Positions 22,917-32,333 of a DNA stretch of 36,683 nucleotides are shown here, piece by piece. The stretch covers positions 1-36,683 of the forward strand of contig JBPOIC010000047.1 in NCBI GenBank assembly GCA_052034865.1, given 5' to 3'. The translations under genes and the position numbers were made by a program. The notes beneath the pieces are model-generated. The model was given only the letters and a program-made list of their open reading frames with translations, made no database searches and was not told where the DNA came from. The DNA is from JBPOIC01 sp052034865 (GTDB taxonomy: Bacteria > UBA10199 > JADFYH01). Each line of letters starts with the position of its first letter. Within the stretch, counting starts at the first letter, position 1.

Positions 22917-23951
22917 TTAGGTGTCTGATTTTTTCTGCCGGCTGATAAATTCACCCAGTTCCGAAATCATCTCGCGAATGCCTTCCTGGGTGGCAGCGGA
23001 AATCGCAAAGACTTTTTTCTTTCGCTTTTTAAAATGACCGAGGAGGGGGGTTAAATCTTTACGATCAGCAAGGGAGTCAATTTTGGTCAGCAAAATCCAT
23101 TCGGTTCGCTTTAAGAATTCGGCCTTGGAGGCTTTCAGTTCAGCGCGGATTTCCTCATAGTTGGCAAGGGGGTCTTGAGTGGGGTCGGAGACATCCAAAA
23201 GATGTAAAAAGATTTTTGTTTTCTCGATGTGTTTTAAAAACTGATGACCAAGGCCAGTCCCCAAATGCGCTCCTTCGATCAGGCCCGGAATATCGGCCAC
23301 AGTAAAAGAGAAAAAGTTTTTGCCTGCAGCGCCCTGTTCCTGAAAGGGCTGCACCACGCCTAATTGAGGGACTAAAGTGGTGAAAGGATAGTCTGCAATT
23401 TTGGGACGAGCATGGGAAATAGTAGAAAGAAGAGTAGATTTGCCAGCATTGGGTTTACCGATCAGCCCCACATCCGCCAAAAGTTTAAGCTCTAAGGTAA
23501 TCCAGCGCTCTTCGCCAATCAATCCTTTGTCTGCCCGACGGGGCGCCCGGTTAGTAGGAGTTGCAAAATGGATATTCCCCCAACCCCCTCGTCCTCCTTT
23601 GGCGACTTCAAAACGTTGATCGATCTCTGAAAGATCGGCCAGGGTTTCTCCCTCCCCATCCTTTATCAAGGTTCCCACTGGGACTTTTAACAACAGATCT
23701 TCTCCGGATTTTCCGTAACGATCTTTTCCCTGACCATGATGGCCTCTCTCGGCCTTAAAATGTTTTTTATAATGAAAATCGGCCAGGGTTCCCATTTGGG
23801 AATCGGCCTGAATGACAATGCTTCCGCCGCGTCCGCCGTCACCCCCATTTGGCCCTCCACGTGGCTCATGGGCCTCGCGTCGAAAGGAACAACAGCCGTT
23901 TCCGCCATCCCCGGCTTTGACAAAAATTTTGGCCTCGTCGATGAATCGCAT
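22917..23951 (-). CDS. obgE: Obg/CgtA family GTPase
   Basis: Obg is a GTPase that binds the 50S subunit and couples late ribosome assembly to growth and stress state. The 344-residue product has the glycine-rich OBG fold at about 1-158 (AGDGGNGC, GGPNGGDGGRGG). The G domain follows: G1 GKPNAGKS (165-172), G3 DIPGLIEGA, G4 TKID and G5 SAA. There is no room for the extra C-terminal OCT domain found in some members. I chose the ATG at 23951, giving the family-typical MRFIDEAKIFVKAGDGG. The frame is open for 25 codons upstream but the extension is not conserved-looking. It follows rpmA by 172 bases in the classic rplU-rpmA-obgE order. Confidence 0.96.
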   Translation of the reverse strand: MRFIDEAKIFVKAGDGGNGCCSFRREAHEPRGGPNGGDGGRGGSIVIQADSQMGTLADFHYKKHFKAERGHHGQGKDRYGKSGEDLLLKVPVGTLIKDGEGETLADLSEIDQRFEVAKGGRGGWGNIHFATPTNRAPRRADKGLIGEERWITLELKLLADVGLIGKPNAGKSTLLSTISHARPKIADYPFTTLVPQLGVVQPFQEQGAAGKNFFSFTVADIPGLIEGAHLGTGLGHQFLKHIEKTKIFLHLLDVSDPTQDPLANYEEIRAELKASKAEFLKRTEWILLTKIDSLADRKDLTPLLGHFKKRKKKVFAISAATQEGIREMISELGEFISRQKKSDT

Positions 23952-24123
23952 GATTGGTATTGTGTATGGGCGATTTCTCCAGGAAGGATCGAGAATGTCA
24001 TCTTTCACGAGGAGCTTTACACCCAAAGGAACAACAGCCCTTTAAGGTGAAAATCCGAACAAGGAAATTGACCTCAAAGAGCTGTCATAAAACCGGTGAT
24101 TGAAAATTTAAATTACTTTGAGC

Positions 24124-24390
24124 TTAGGCAGGATTGGAAAGAGGTAACACGCTCACCTTTTTGCGATCGCGTCCTTTACGCTCGTATTTCACAATTCCAT
24201 TGATCTTGGCAAAAAGGGTCCAGTCTTTTCCAACACCTACATTTTGACCAGGATGAATTTTGGTACCGACCTGACGCACCAAAATGGTTCCGGCATGGAC
24301 TTTCTCGCTGCCATAAGCTTTAACACCTCGGCGCTGTCCATTTGAGTCACGACCATTGCGGGAAGATCCGCCTGCTTTCTTGTGTGCCAT
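24124..24390 (-). CDS. rpmA: Ribosomal protein bL27
   Basis: bL27 reaches toward the peptidyl-transferase centre of the large subunit. The 88-residue protein begins MAHKKAGGSSRNGRDSNGQR, the standard uncleaved form. It therefore lacks the N-terminal extension that some Firmicutes must remove. The body contains GTILVRQVGTKIHPGQNVG and FAKINGIVKYERK. The start at 24390 is chosen on this conserved N-terminus, although the frame is open 15 codons further. It lies 80 bases after rplU. Confidence 0.97.
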   Translation of the reverse strand: MAHKKAGGSSRNGRDSNGQRRGVKAYGSEKVHAGTILVRQVGTKIHPGQNVGVGKDWTLFAKINGIVKYERKGRDRKKVSVLPLSNPA

Positions 24391-24470
24391 ATCAAACCGT
24401 TTGGAGTGATGGATGATGAGTGATGGATTTATCAATCCACAACTCTGAGCCCACGACTCACAAACTCCAT

Positions 24471-24782
24471 TTAAGCATTAATTTTTACAATTTTAACTTC
24501 GGTGTAATCCTGACGATGGCCCTGCTTTTTGGCATAGCCTTTTCGGCGCTTCTTTTTGAAAACCAGGACTTTTTTATCGCGCGCGGTTTTTAAAATCTGA
24601 CCTTCGACCTTTGCTTCTGGAATGAGAGGAGTTCCGACTTTCACGTCTGTTCCATTATTATAGAAGAGAACATGGTTGAAGTGGATGGATTGACCTTCGA
24701 CGCCTGGAAGTTTCTCGAATCGAACCCGGTCACCTTCCTGAACTTTATACTGCTTTCCGCAGGTATGAATGATTGCGTACAT
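24471..24782 (-). CDS. rplU: Ribosomal protein bL21
   Basis: bL21 binds 23S rRNA in the large subunit. The 103-residue product starts MYAIIHTCGKQYKVQEGDR, as expected, and has the conserved KVLVFKKKRRKGYAKKQGHRQDYTEVKI tail block. The ATG at 24782 is preferred over an in-frame TTG three codons earlier. AGGA lies 11 bases before the ATG, immediately after a hairpin, which may bear on its regulation. It is the first gene of the rplU-rpmA-obgE-proB run. Confidence 0.97.
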   Translation of the reverse strand: MYAIIHTCGKQYKVQEGDRVRFEKLPGVEGQSIHFNHVLFYNNGTDVKVGTPLIPEAKVEGQILKTARDKKVLVFKKKRRKGYAKKQGHRQDYTEVKIVKINA

Positions 24783-25114
24783 GGTAAACAAGGTCCTGAG
24801 CCTGAATCAAACGACTTGAAAGGCTCACAACCTATCCTTATTAGGGGTTTTTGTCTCGCACAGCCATGGGCTGACTTTTGGCGAAGCGCCGCTCTTATCT
24901 TACCTTTCCTGGCGAAGTCAAGATCGTTGCGTTTTAGATTGCAAATACCTCTTGAATTTTCAAGATGTTCAAGGCTAATAAAAAAATTCCAGCCAGGGTA
25001 CGAATCTTCGATCACTCTTCCTCCCGGATGAAAGAAAACCTCTGGAGAATCGGGGGTAGATCCCTGTCTTTAATAGTGAAACCTACTAATCCTCTAACGA
25101 AAAAGAGTCTGCCG
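24783..25114 (-). promoter_or_regulatory. Divergent rplU/gltB intergenic region with a structured rplU leader
   Basis: On the rplU side, the minus strand has a TTGACT (24921-24916) as a possible -35, though no well-spaced -10 was found. Three small hairpins follow: GGCG-CTT-CGCC (24890-24880), CAGCC-CAT-GGCTG (24873-24861) and GAGCCT...AGGCTC (24826-24798). The last ends directly before the AGGA Shine-Dalgarno. Ribosomal protein leaders often fold to bind the encoded protein, so autogenous control is possible. Between the genes is a perfect CTTGAA-TT-TTCAAG inverted repeat (24951-24964), which could be an operator. No other gene is seen here. Confidence 0.4.
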
Positions 25115-28100
25115 ATGGATAGGATGCAACAAAAAGGTCTTTATTGTCCCTCTCAGGAACACGATAGCTGTGGGGTCGGATTTGTCGCCCATATGAAGGG
25201 CAAGAAGTCTCACGAGATTGTTCAAAAGGCTGTTTTGACTCTAAATAACCTGGAGCATCGAGGTGCCTGTGGTTCTGAAGTCAATACCGGAGACGGCGCG
25301 GGAATATTAATCCAAATCCCCCATGAGTTTTTGGCTCAGGAGTTTGGTCGTTTAAAAATTACCCTTCCTCCTCCTGGCAAATATGGGGTGGGGACCCTGT
25401 TTCTAAGTCGTGATCTGGCACAGGGTCAACGTGCCGAAGAAATTCTCAAATCGATTGTTTTGCGGGAAGGACAGGAATTTTTGGGATGGAGAGAAGTGCC
25501 GGTAGATGATTCGATGATTGGAAAAACGGCCCGCGACGTCATGCCAGTCATGAAGCAGTTTATTGTTGGACTTGGAAAAGAAGGCCCCAGGCTTTCGGGG
25601 CTCATCGATGAGGCCTTTGAGCGTCGTCTGTTTATCATCCGTAAATGCTTTGAAAATGAAATTCGTGCCTCCGGCATGAAAGACTGGAATCAGTTTTACA
25701 TTCCATCCCTCTCTACCCGCACCCTGATCTATAAAGGAATGCTCATCTCGACGCAGTTGGAGGGCTTTTTTCCGGATCTTAATAATCCAGCCATGGTTTC
25801 TGCCCTGGCTCTCGTCCATTCCCGATTTTCAACCAATACTTTTCCTAACTGGGAACTGGCCCATCCGTTCCGTCTCATTGCCCACAATGGAGAAATCAAT
25901 ACCTTGCGTGGAAACATCAACTGGATGCGCGCGCGCGAGGCGTTATTCCAATCCGATCTTTTTGGGGATGAGATCAAAAAAATACTGCCGGTCATTCGTG
26001 AGTTTGGATCAGATTCCGCCAGTTTTGACAATGCCCTGGAAATGCTCGTGATGGCGGGACGCTCACTGCCTCATGCCGTGATGATGATGATCCCCGAAGC
26101 GTGGGCGGGGCATGAGACGATGAGTCGTGAGAAAAAGGATTTTTACGAATACCATGCCTGTTTGATGGAGCCCTGGGATGGTCCGGCGTCGGTGGCCTTT
26201 ACCGATGGTCGCATGATCGGAGCCATTTTAGATCGAAACGGACTAAGGCCTTCCCGCTACTATGTCACGAAAGATGATTTGGTGATTATGGCCTCCGAAG
26301 TGGGTGTGTTGGATATTGCTCCCGAAAACGTTGTGTTAAAAGGACGTTTGCAGCCAGGGAAAATGTTTTTGGTCGATATTCAGGAAGGTCGTATTGTCGA
26401 TGATCAAGAAATCAAAAGTGCCCTTTCAACCGAAAATCCTTATGGTAACTGGCTTAAAAAACACTTGGTGAAACTTGAAAGTCTTCCAGCCTCTCCCCAT
26501 CTTCCAGAGCCCGATCATGCCACGGTCACCAAACGGCAATCCATTTTTGGATATAGTCAGGAAGATGTTCAGCTTCTTATGATGCCCATGGCGGCGACGG
26601 GTGAAGAAGCAATTGGTTCGATGGGTGCCGATACTCCTCTGGCCGTTCTTTCCGATCGACCCCAGAGTTTATTCAATTACTTTCAGCAGCTGTTTGCTCA
26701 GGTCACGAATCCGCCGCTCGATGCTATCCGCGAAGAGTTGGTAACTTCGGTCGATACAACCATTGGCGCCGAAGAAAACCTGCTTTCTCCCAAACCCGAG
26801 AGTTGTCATCAGATTAAACTGAAAAATCCCATTCTCGATAACGATGAGTTGGCAAAGCTCAAACACCTGGAGGCAAACCCGCATCAAGGGTTTAAGGCCT
26901 GTGTTCTGCCGATTTTGTTTCCCGTGAGTGAAGGAGAGACCGGATTGGTAAAAAGCCTGGAAACTTTGTTTGCCAAGGCCAGCGAGGCGATTCGGCAAGG
27001 GTGTAATGTCTTAATCCTTTCTGACCGAGGCGTTTGTGAAGATCTCGCGCCCATTCCCAGCCTGCTTGCAACGGCAGGTTTGCACCATCACCTGGTACGC
27101 GAAGGGACCCGCTCGAAAGTTGGATTGGTGATTGAGTCCGGTGAGCCGCGCGAAGTCCATCATTTTGCATTGCTGGTCGGTTATGGGGCAGGGGCGATCA
27201 ATCCCTATCTTGCGTTTGAAACCTTAGATGATCTCATCCGCGAGAAAGTCTTGCAGAAAATCGATCATCCCACGGCGGTTGCCCACTATATCAAGGCCGC
27301 CAAGAAGGGGATTGTGAAGATCATGTCGAAGATGGGGATTTCCACCATTCAAAGTTACCGAGGCGCTCAGATTTTTGAAGCGGTGGGAATCAATAAAGAA
27401 GTCATCGATCGCTACTTCACACATACCTCCACCCGGATCCAGGGGATTGGGATGGATGTGATTTATCAGGAGATTTTAAAGCGCCACCGCAAATCCTTCC
27501 CGATGCGTGTTTCGGCGCCCTTACGACTCGATGTGGGTGGAAATTATCACTGGAGACGCGAAGGCGAGCAGCACTTGCTCAATCCGGAAACGATCAGCCG
27601 GTTGCAAAATGCCACGCGCATCAATTCTTATCAGGAATATAAAGAGTACGCTCGCTGGGTAAATGAGCAAAGCGAGCATTTGTGCACCCTGCGCGGGCTT
27701 TTCGAATTCAAAAAGAGAAACCCCATTCCAATCGAACAGGTCGAGCCGGCAAAAGAAATCGTCAAGCGCTTTAAGACCGGTGCGATGTCGTTCGGATCGA
27801 TCAGTAAAGAAGCTCACGAGACGCTGGCAATTGCCATGAACCGAATGGGGGCGAAATCCAATACTGGAGAAGGCGGAGAAGATCCTGCGCGCTTTACGCC
27901 CTTAGCCAATGGCGATTCCAAAAAAAGCGCGATCAAACAAGTGGCTTCGGGCCGCTTTGGGGTCACGAGCGAATACCTGGTGAATGCCGAAGAGATTCAG
28001 ATCAAGATCGCTCAGGGCGCCAAACCAGGCGAGGGCGGGCAGCTTCCCGGACATAAAGTCTATCCTTGGGTGGCCAAGGTGCGTTTTTCCACTCCTGGAG

Positions 28101-29680
28101 TGGGCTTGATTTCCCCACCGCCACATCACGACATTTATTCCATCGAAGATCTGGCCCAGCTCATTTACGATCTTAAAAATGCCAATCCCCGTGCACGCAT
28201 CAGCGTGAAGTTGGTTTCTGAAGTCGGTGTTGGAACTGTTGCCGCGGGCGTTGCCAAGGCCCATGCGGACCTGGTGCTCATCTCCGGCTACGATGGTGGA
28301 ACGGGGGCCTCTCCTCAAACCAGTATCAAGCACGCCGGTATTCCTTGGGAATTAGGTCTTGCCGAAACCCAGCAGGTCTTGGTGATGAATAAGCTTCGGG
28401 ATCGTATTGTTGTGGAGGCCGATGGACAGATGAAAACGGGTCGCGATGTAGCGATTGCGGCTTTATTGGGTGCTGAGGAATACGGATTTTCTACCGTTCC
28501 ACTCGTCGTTATGGGCTGTATCATGATGCGCGTATGTCACTTAAATACCTGCCCTGTAGGGGTTGCGACTCAGGATCCTGTCTTGCGAAAAAAATTCAGT
28601 GGGACTCCAGAGGCCGTCATCAATTATTTCTTTTTTGTAGCCGAGGAATTGCGAGAGATCATGGCCGAGCTTGGTTTCCGCACGATCGAGGAAATGGTCG
28701 GACAGTCCGATCATCTCCACTTTAATCGGGCGATTACTCATTGGAAGGCGAAAGGTCTGGATTTTTCACCGATCTTCTATCGTCCGCCTGTAGGCCCGGA
28801 AGTAGCTCTACGCAAAATGACCGATCAGGATCATGGGATCGATAAGGCCCTGGATGTTGAATTAATTGCCCTGGCCAAGCCGGCTCTTGAAGAAGCGAAA
28901 GTTGTCCGTATTAAAAAGAGAATCTGGAACAGAAACCGAACGGTCGGAACCATTTTGGGAAGTGAACTCACCCGTCGTTACGGAAGCAAAGGGCTTCCGC
29001 ACGACACGATCTGGATTGATTTTGAAGGCTCTGCCGGACAAAGTTTTGGTGCTTTTGTACCCAAAGGGATTACCCTCAATCTTTCCGGAGACGCGAACGA
29101 CTATGTCGGCAAGGGGCTTTCGGGTGGGAAGATTATCGTCGCGCCTGATCCTAAATCGACTTTTGTACCCGAAGAAAACATCCTCATCGGAAACGTCGTC
29201 CTCTACGGAGCAACCAGTGGAGAGGCTTATTTCCGCGGGGTTGCGGGCGAGCGTTTCTGCGTTCGGAACAGTGGGGCCCATGCCGTCGTTGAAGGAGTGG
29301 GCGATCATGGTTGTGAATACATGACCGGCGGTCATGTGGTGATCCTGGGAAAAACCGGACGCAATTTTGCGGCGGGGATGAGCGGTGGTACGGCCTTCAT
29401 CTATGACCCGGAACATCAATTCCATCACAACTGTAATTTAAGCATGGTCGATTTGGATTCTATCGTTGAAGATGAAGACCGAAACCTTTTGGAAACACTT
29501 CTTGAAAATCACGCTCGATACACTGGCAGTCAGGTGGCCAGCCGGATTCTCGAAAACTTCGAGGAGAACCTTGCCTTGTTCACCAAGGTCATGCCGAAAG
29601 ACTACAAGAAGGTCTTGGCCCAGGCGCGAAAGAAAATGGAAGAGGAGAATATCTCACTAGAAGTGGCGCTCTATGGATGA
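25115..29680 (+). CDS. gltB: Glutamate synthase large (alpha) subunit
   Basis: This enzyme transfers the glutamine amide nitrogen to 2-oxoglutarate, giving two glutamates. The 1,521-residue product has the class II glutaminase domain, with nucleophile C19 exposed after removal of a short propeptide (DSCGVGF). A central domain and the FMN-binding synthase domain follow, the latter with the TGEGGEDP and SGYDGGTGASP segments. The 3Fe-4S cysteines are C1135, C1141 and C1146 (C-x5-C-x4-C). A C-terminal beta-helix contains GGHVVILGKTGRNFAAGMSGG. I chose the ATG at 25115 because it leaves an 18-residue propeptide; ATGs at 25028 and 25124 are alternatives. No gltD (beta subunit) is adjacent, so electrons could come from a GltD encoded elsewhere or from ferredoxin. 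A strong terminator follows. Confidence 0.97.
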   Translation: MDRMQQKGLYCPSQEHDSCGVGFVAHMKGKKSHEIVQKAVLTLNNLEHRGACGSEVNTGDGAGILIQIPHEFLAQEFGRLKITLPPPGKYGVGTLFLSRDLAQGQRAEEILKSIVLREGQEFLGWREVPVDDSMIGKTARDVMPVMKQFIVGLGKEGPRLSGLIDEAFERRLFIIRKCFENEIRASGMKDWNQFYIPSLSTRTLIYKGMLISTQLEGFFPDLNNPAMVSALALVHSRFSTNTFPNWELAHPFRLIAHNGEINTLRGNINWMRAREALFQSDLFGDEIKKILPVIREFGSDSASFDNALEMLVMAGRSLPHAVMMMIPEAWAGHETMSREKKDFYEYHACLMEPWDGPASVAFTDGRMIGAILDRNGLRPSRYYVTKDDLVIMASEVGVLDIAPENVVLKGRLQPGKMFLVDIQEGRIVDDQEIKSALSTENPYGNWLKKHLVKLESLPASPHLPEPDHATVTKRQSIFGYSQEDVQLLMMPMAATGEEAIGSMGADTPLAVLSDRPQSLFNYFQQLFAQVTNPPLDAIREELVTSVDTTIGAEENLLSPKPESCHQIKLKNPILDNDELAKLKHLEANPHQGFKACVLPILFPVSEGETGLVKSLETLFAKASEAIRQGCNVLILSDRGVCEDLAPIPSLLATAGLHHHLVREGTRSKVGLVIESGEPREVHHFALLVGYGAGAINPYLAFETLDDLIREKVLQKIDHPTAVAHYIKAAKKGIVKIMSKMGISTIQSYRGAQIFEAVGINKEVIDRYFTHTSTRIQGIGMDVIYQEILKRHRKSFPMRVSAPLRLDVGGNYHWRREGEQHLLNPETISRLQNATRINSYQEYKEYARWVNEQSEHLCTLRGLFEFKKRNPIPIEQVEPAKEIVKRFKTGAMSFGSISKEAHETLAIAMNRMGAKSNTGEGGEDPARFTPLANGDSKKSAIKQVASGRFGVTSEYLVNAEEIQIKIAQGAKPGEGGQLPGHKVYPWVAKVRFSTPGVGLISPPPHHDIYSIEDLAQLIYDLKNANPRARISVKLVSEVGVGTVAAGVAKAHADLVLISGYDGGTGASPQTSIKHAGIPWELGLAETQQVLVMNKLRDRIVVEADGQMKTGRDVAIAALLGAEEYGFSTVPLVVMGCIMMRVCHLNTCPVGVATQDPVLRKKFSGTPEAVINYFFFVAEELREIMAELGFRTIEEMVGQSDHLHFNRAITHWKAKGLDFSPIFYRPPVGPEVALRKMTDQDHGIDKALDVELIALAKPALEEAKVVRIKKRIWNRNRTVGTILGSELTRRYGSKGLPHDTIWIDFEGSAGQSFGAFVPKGITLNLSGDANDYVGKGLSGGKIIVAPDPKSTFVPEENILIGNVVLYGATSGEAYFRGVAGERFCVRNSGAHAVVEGVGDHGCEYMTGGHVVILGKTGRNFAAGMSGGTAFIYDPEHQFHHNCNLSMVDLDSIVEDEDRNLLETLLENHARYTGSQVASRILENFEENLALFTKVMPKDYKKVLAQARKKMEEENISLEVALYG

Positions 29681-29711
29681 TTGGAAAAGTGATTTTTAGC
29701 TGGAGTTTTTT

Positions 29712-29747
29712 ATTCAGGCGGCCCGAAAGGCCGCCTGAATAGTTTTT
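29712..29747 (+). terminator. Rho-independent terminator after gltB
   Basis: Perfect 12-bp arms ATTCAGGCGGCC (29712-29723) and GGCCGCCTGAAT (29729-29740) enclose a CGAAA loop and are followed by AGTTTTT. It lies 31 bases past the gltB stop. The minus strand after the stem is A-rich, so it works only for gltB. Confidence 0.93.
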
Positions 29748-29844
29748 GGGGGCAACTTTGCAGCAGGCCTTGGACAGACCAGCCTCTTTAAAGAACAAGA
29801 TCAGGTTGGCGGAAGGTTATCTTTATTCCTGAATTTCCCAAATC

Positions 29845-30114
29845 TCATTTCCCTTGAGCAAAACCAATTCCAGAAGACCGAGCCCTGTCTTCACCATCGA
29901 TTCTTAGAATGGATTCGTTCGGAGTTTTAATGATCGCAAGATAATGTTTGCCATCACCGCTTGCTTCGATGTGTTTCACCTCTTCGCCCTCGGAAAGTTG
30001 AAAAAGTTTTTTCTGATCTAAAGAAGGATGAGGCTTTGTTTCCTGTGCAAAACCCTGAGGGCTGAAAAGAAGAAGACTGAGAAGGATAATTGAGGTGAAG
30101 AATTTGATGGGCAT
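29845..30114 (-). CDS. Small exported protein of unknown function
   Basis: This 89-residue product has a clear Sec signal peptide (basic MPIK, hydrophobic core to about 19, cleavage near GFAQ-ET at 24). The mature part of about 65 residues is polar and ends in GIGFAQGK. There are no cysteines, so it is not a lipoprotein, and no family is recognised. It starts 47 bases after the uvrC stop on the same strand, so it may share the uvrC transcript. AAGG lies 8 bases before the ATG. It could be a periplasmic peptide or the remnant of a longer exported protein. Confidence 0.7.
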   Translation of the reverse strand: MPIKFFTSIILLSLLLFSPQGFAQETKPHPSLDQKKLFQLSEGEEVKHIEASGDGKHYLAIIKTPNESILRIDGEDRARSSGIGFAQGK

Positions 30115-30161
30115 AATGGAGACCTTTCTGTTGAGAGAAGAATTTTGATCTTAACTTTTCT

Positions 30162-32090
30162 TTATAAACTTTCTGCTTGGGGTTTGGGATGCAAATGCTC
30201 ATACACCTCCTGGGCAAGAGGGTGAGTCATTTGCGGGACTTTTTCGATCTCTTCAAGGCTTGCCTGTGCGAGTTTTTTAACACTTCCAAAATGTTTGATG
30301 AGTTGTTTGCGACGGACAGGGCCAATGCCCGGAATCTGGTCCAGGATCGAAGTCAGGCCTTTTTTGATGCGCAGATTGCGATGAAAGGTGATGCCGAAGC
30401 GATGGGCTTCATCGCGAATACGCACCAGGACCTGAAGCTCGGGTGAGTTGAGATGCAAAATAATCGGATTTTTCTGATTGGGTAAAAAGACTCGCTCCGG
30501 TTTTTTTGCAGGTTTTTTTTCAGAAGTCATACGGGGTGTTTTTCCGAGTGCGGTCTCGCCTGTCTCTGAAGTCTCAAATTCTTCGAGAGAGCTTTCGCCA
30601 GAGGCGGGCTGTATGACTCCTTCCCGCTCTTTTGCTAACGAAATTAAATCAACCCCTTCGATCTTCCGATCTTTCAGGGCCGACTGAGCCGAGCTGAGCT
30701 GACCCTTTCCTCCATCGATCACAATCAAATCCGGAAGTGCCCACTCTTTACGGTCCAGTCTGCGCATCAGTACTTCATAAAGCATTGCAAAATCGTTGGC
30801 CTGTTTTACGGTTTTGATTTTAAATCGCCGATAACCCGATTTTTCCGGTTCTCCATCCACAAAGCACACACACGATCCCACCGCCAATTGCCCCTGAAGA
30901 TTTGAAATGTCGTAGCACTCCATGCGACGGGGAAGTTTGGAAAGTCCCAGGCCCTCCTGCAGGCGTCTTAAGGCCTCCAGCCGGCTTTCGTGAGTGACGG
31001 CCTGGCGTAAAAGGCGATCTTTTGCATTCTGATTGGCCATGCGAATCTGATCGGCCAAGACACCTTTCTCAGGAGTTTTTAAGTGAATCGCCTGGCCTTT
31101 TCTTTCAGCCAGGATTTCACGAAGGGCATCCTGGCTTTCCATGGGGATAGAAAGCAGAATCTCCCGCGGAATTAGTCCTGGCTCCTGATAGTACTGGAGC
31201 AGAAAACTTTCGAGGACTTCGGAAGAATCGAGGTAGCTTTTAAACAGATAGGTCCGTTGATCCGAGAGATTTCCTTCCCGATATTTCAATACCGCAAAAC
31301 TGATGCGATCGCCTTCCCGGTAGAGCCCAATCAAATCCCGATCTGGACTGAAAGGGGTAACCACCTTTTGGGGCTCCAAAGTTGTGCGAATCGCTTCTAC
31401 AAGATCTCGCAGGCGTGCGGCTTCTTCAAAGTTCAGTATGTCCGAAGCCTTTTCCATTTTCTGAAGGAGAGTGTCGATCAGCTCATCATTTTTTCCTTTG
31501 AGAAAAAGCTGAACCTGACGAATGACCTCTTCATAACCTTCTTTCGAAATATAGCCAACACAGGGCGCATCACATCGCCTGATCTGATACTGAATGCACG
31601 GACGCGTACGATTTGAAAATTCGGCATCTGTGCAACTGCGCAGACGAAAATGCTCTTCGATGAAATCCGCAACCTTGCGTGCTCGAAAAGCGGACGGGTA
31701 AGGACCAAAATACGTCGAGCCATCCTTGATCGGATTGCGTGTAATCCACAACCTTGGATAAGGATGTCGTGTGGTGAGTTTTAATGAGAGAAAACTTTTA
31801 TTGTCCTTTAAAAGGATATTGTAAGGAGGTTTGTGTTTTTTGATGAGGGTGTTTTCTAAAAGGAGTGCTTCTTTTTCGTTGTGGGTGACGATCGGTTCGA
31901 TATCGATCGCTTTCTTCATTAAAAAACGGATCTGCTGACGTCCGTCGTGATGCTCTGAAAAATAAGAAAGAACCCGCGCGCGCAGACTCTTTGCCTTGCC
32001 GACGTATAAAACTTCTCCGAAAGCCCCTTTCATTAAATACACGCCAGCGCTTTTGGGAAAGCGTACAACTTTTTCTCGTAGTTCAGACAT
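30162..32090 (-). CDS. uvrC: Excinuclease ABC subunit C
   Basis: UvrC makes both incisions around a lesion after UvrB has marked it. The 642-residue product has an N-terminal GIY-YIG nuclease (GVYLMKG...VLYVGKAKSLRARV, about 16-40) and four cysteines fitting the Fe-S cluster of this family (C153, C165, C173, C177). A UVR domain (about 204-240) contacts UvrB. The RNase H-like 5' nuclease includes ECYDISN, VIDGGKGQL and IRDEAHRFG, and a helix-hairpin-helix pair (IPGIGPVRRKQLIKHFG) lies at the C-terminus. A charged insert of about 40 residues, rich in Glu, Ser and Lys (about 488-530), interrupts the RNase H-like domain between SLAKERE and the VFLPNQKNPI strand. No Shine-Dalgarno stands out. The terminator of the preceding gene lies in the 243-base gap upstream. 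Confidence 0.97.
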   Translation of the reverse strand: MSELREKVVRFPKSAGVYLMKGAFGEVLYVGKAKSLRARVLSYFSEHHDGRQQIRFLMKKAIDIEPIVTHNEKEALLLENTLIKKHKPPYNILLKDNKSFLSLKLTTRHPYPRLWITRNPIKDGSTYFGPYPSAFRARKVADFIEEHFRLRSCTDAEFSNRTRPCIQYQIRRCDAPCVGYISKEGYEEVIRQVQLFLKGKNDELIDTLLQKMEKASDILNFEEAARLRDLVEAIRTTLEPQKVVTPFSPDRDLIGLYREGDRISFAVLKYREGNLSDQRTYLFKSYLDSSEVLESFLLQYYQEPGLIPREILLSIPMESQDALREILAERKGQAIHLKTPEKGVLADQIRMANQNAKDRLLRQAVTHESRLEALRRLQEGLGLSKLPRRMECYDISNLQGQLAVGSCVCFVDGEPEKSGYRRFKIKTVKQANDFAMLYEVLMRRLDRKEWALPDLIVIDGGKGQLSSAQSALKDRKIEGVDLISLAKEREGVIQPASGESSLEEFETSETGETALGKTPRMTSEKKPAKKPERVFLPNQKNPIILHLNSPELQVLVRIRDEAHRFGITFHRNLRIKKGLTSILDQIPGIGPVRRKQLIKHFGSVKKLAQASLEEIEKVPQMTHPLAQEVYEHLHPKPQAESL

Positions 32091-32243
32091 GGGAGAATTT
32101 TTTAAATCTGAAAATTCTTGTGAGTTCTCATCCTGTTCGGGAAAAGATTCTTGATTTAATCACCTGATGCGATTTTAGGAGTCCGGTGAATTCTTTATTA
32201 AGATGGGACGACTTTTTGAACCTGTAAAGTCGCCTGGAAAAAG

Positions 32244-32295
32244 AAACCCCTCCTTCCTCATCTTTGTCTGTGACAGAATGAGAAGGGAGGGGTTT
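32244..32295 (-). terminator. Terminator after the patatin gene
   Basis: Arms AAACCCCTCCTTCCTCAT (32244-32261) and ATGAGAAGGGAGGGGTTT (32278-32295) pair with a small internal mismatch. On the minus strand the stem is followed by CTTTTTCC, and on the plus strand by TTGATATT. It lies 39 bases past the patatin stop; the plus-strand side has no gene to end. Confidence 0.85.
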
Positions 32296-32333
32296 TTGAT
32301 ATTATTTTTCCAAATGTTCGTCCCTGCCAAGCC

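Noticed and set aside
23952..24026. N-terminal extension of Obg
   Set aside because: The 25 extra codons are open by chance; the conserved OBG fold begins at the ATG at 23951.
28862..29428. Minus-strand open frame of 188 codons
   Set aside because: It lies wholly inside gltB in antisense. gltB has strong family motifs across this part, and the frame has no recognisable domains or start site.
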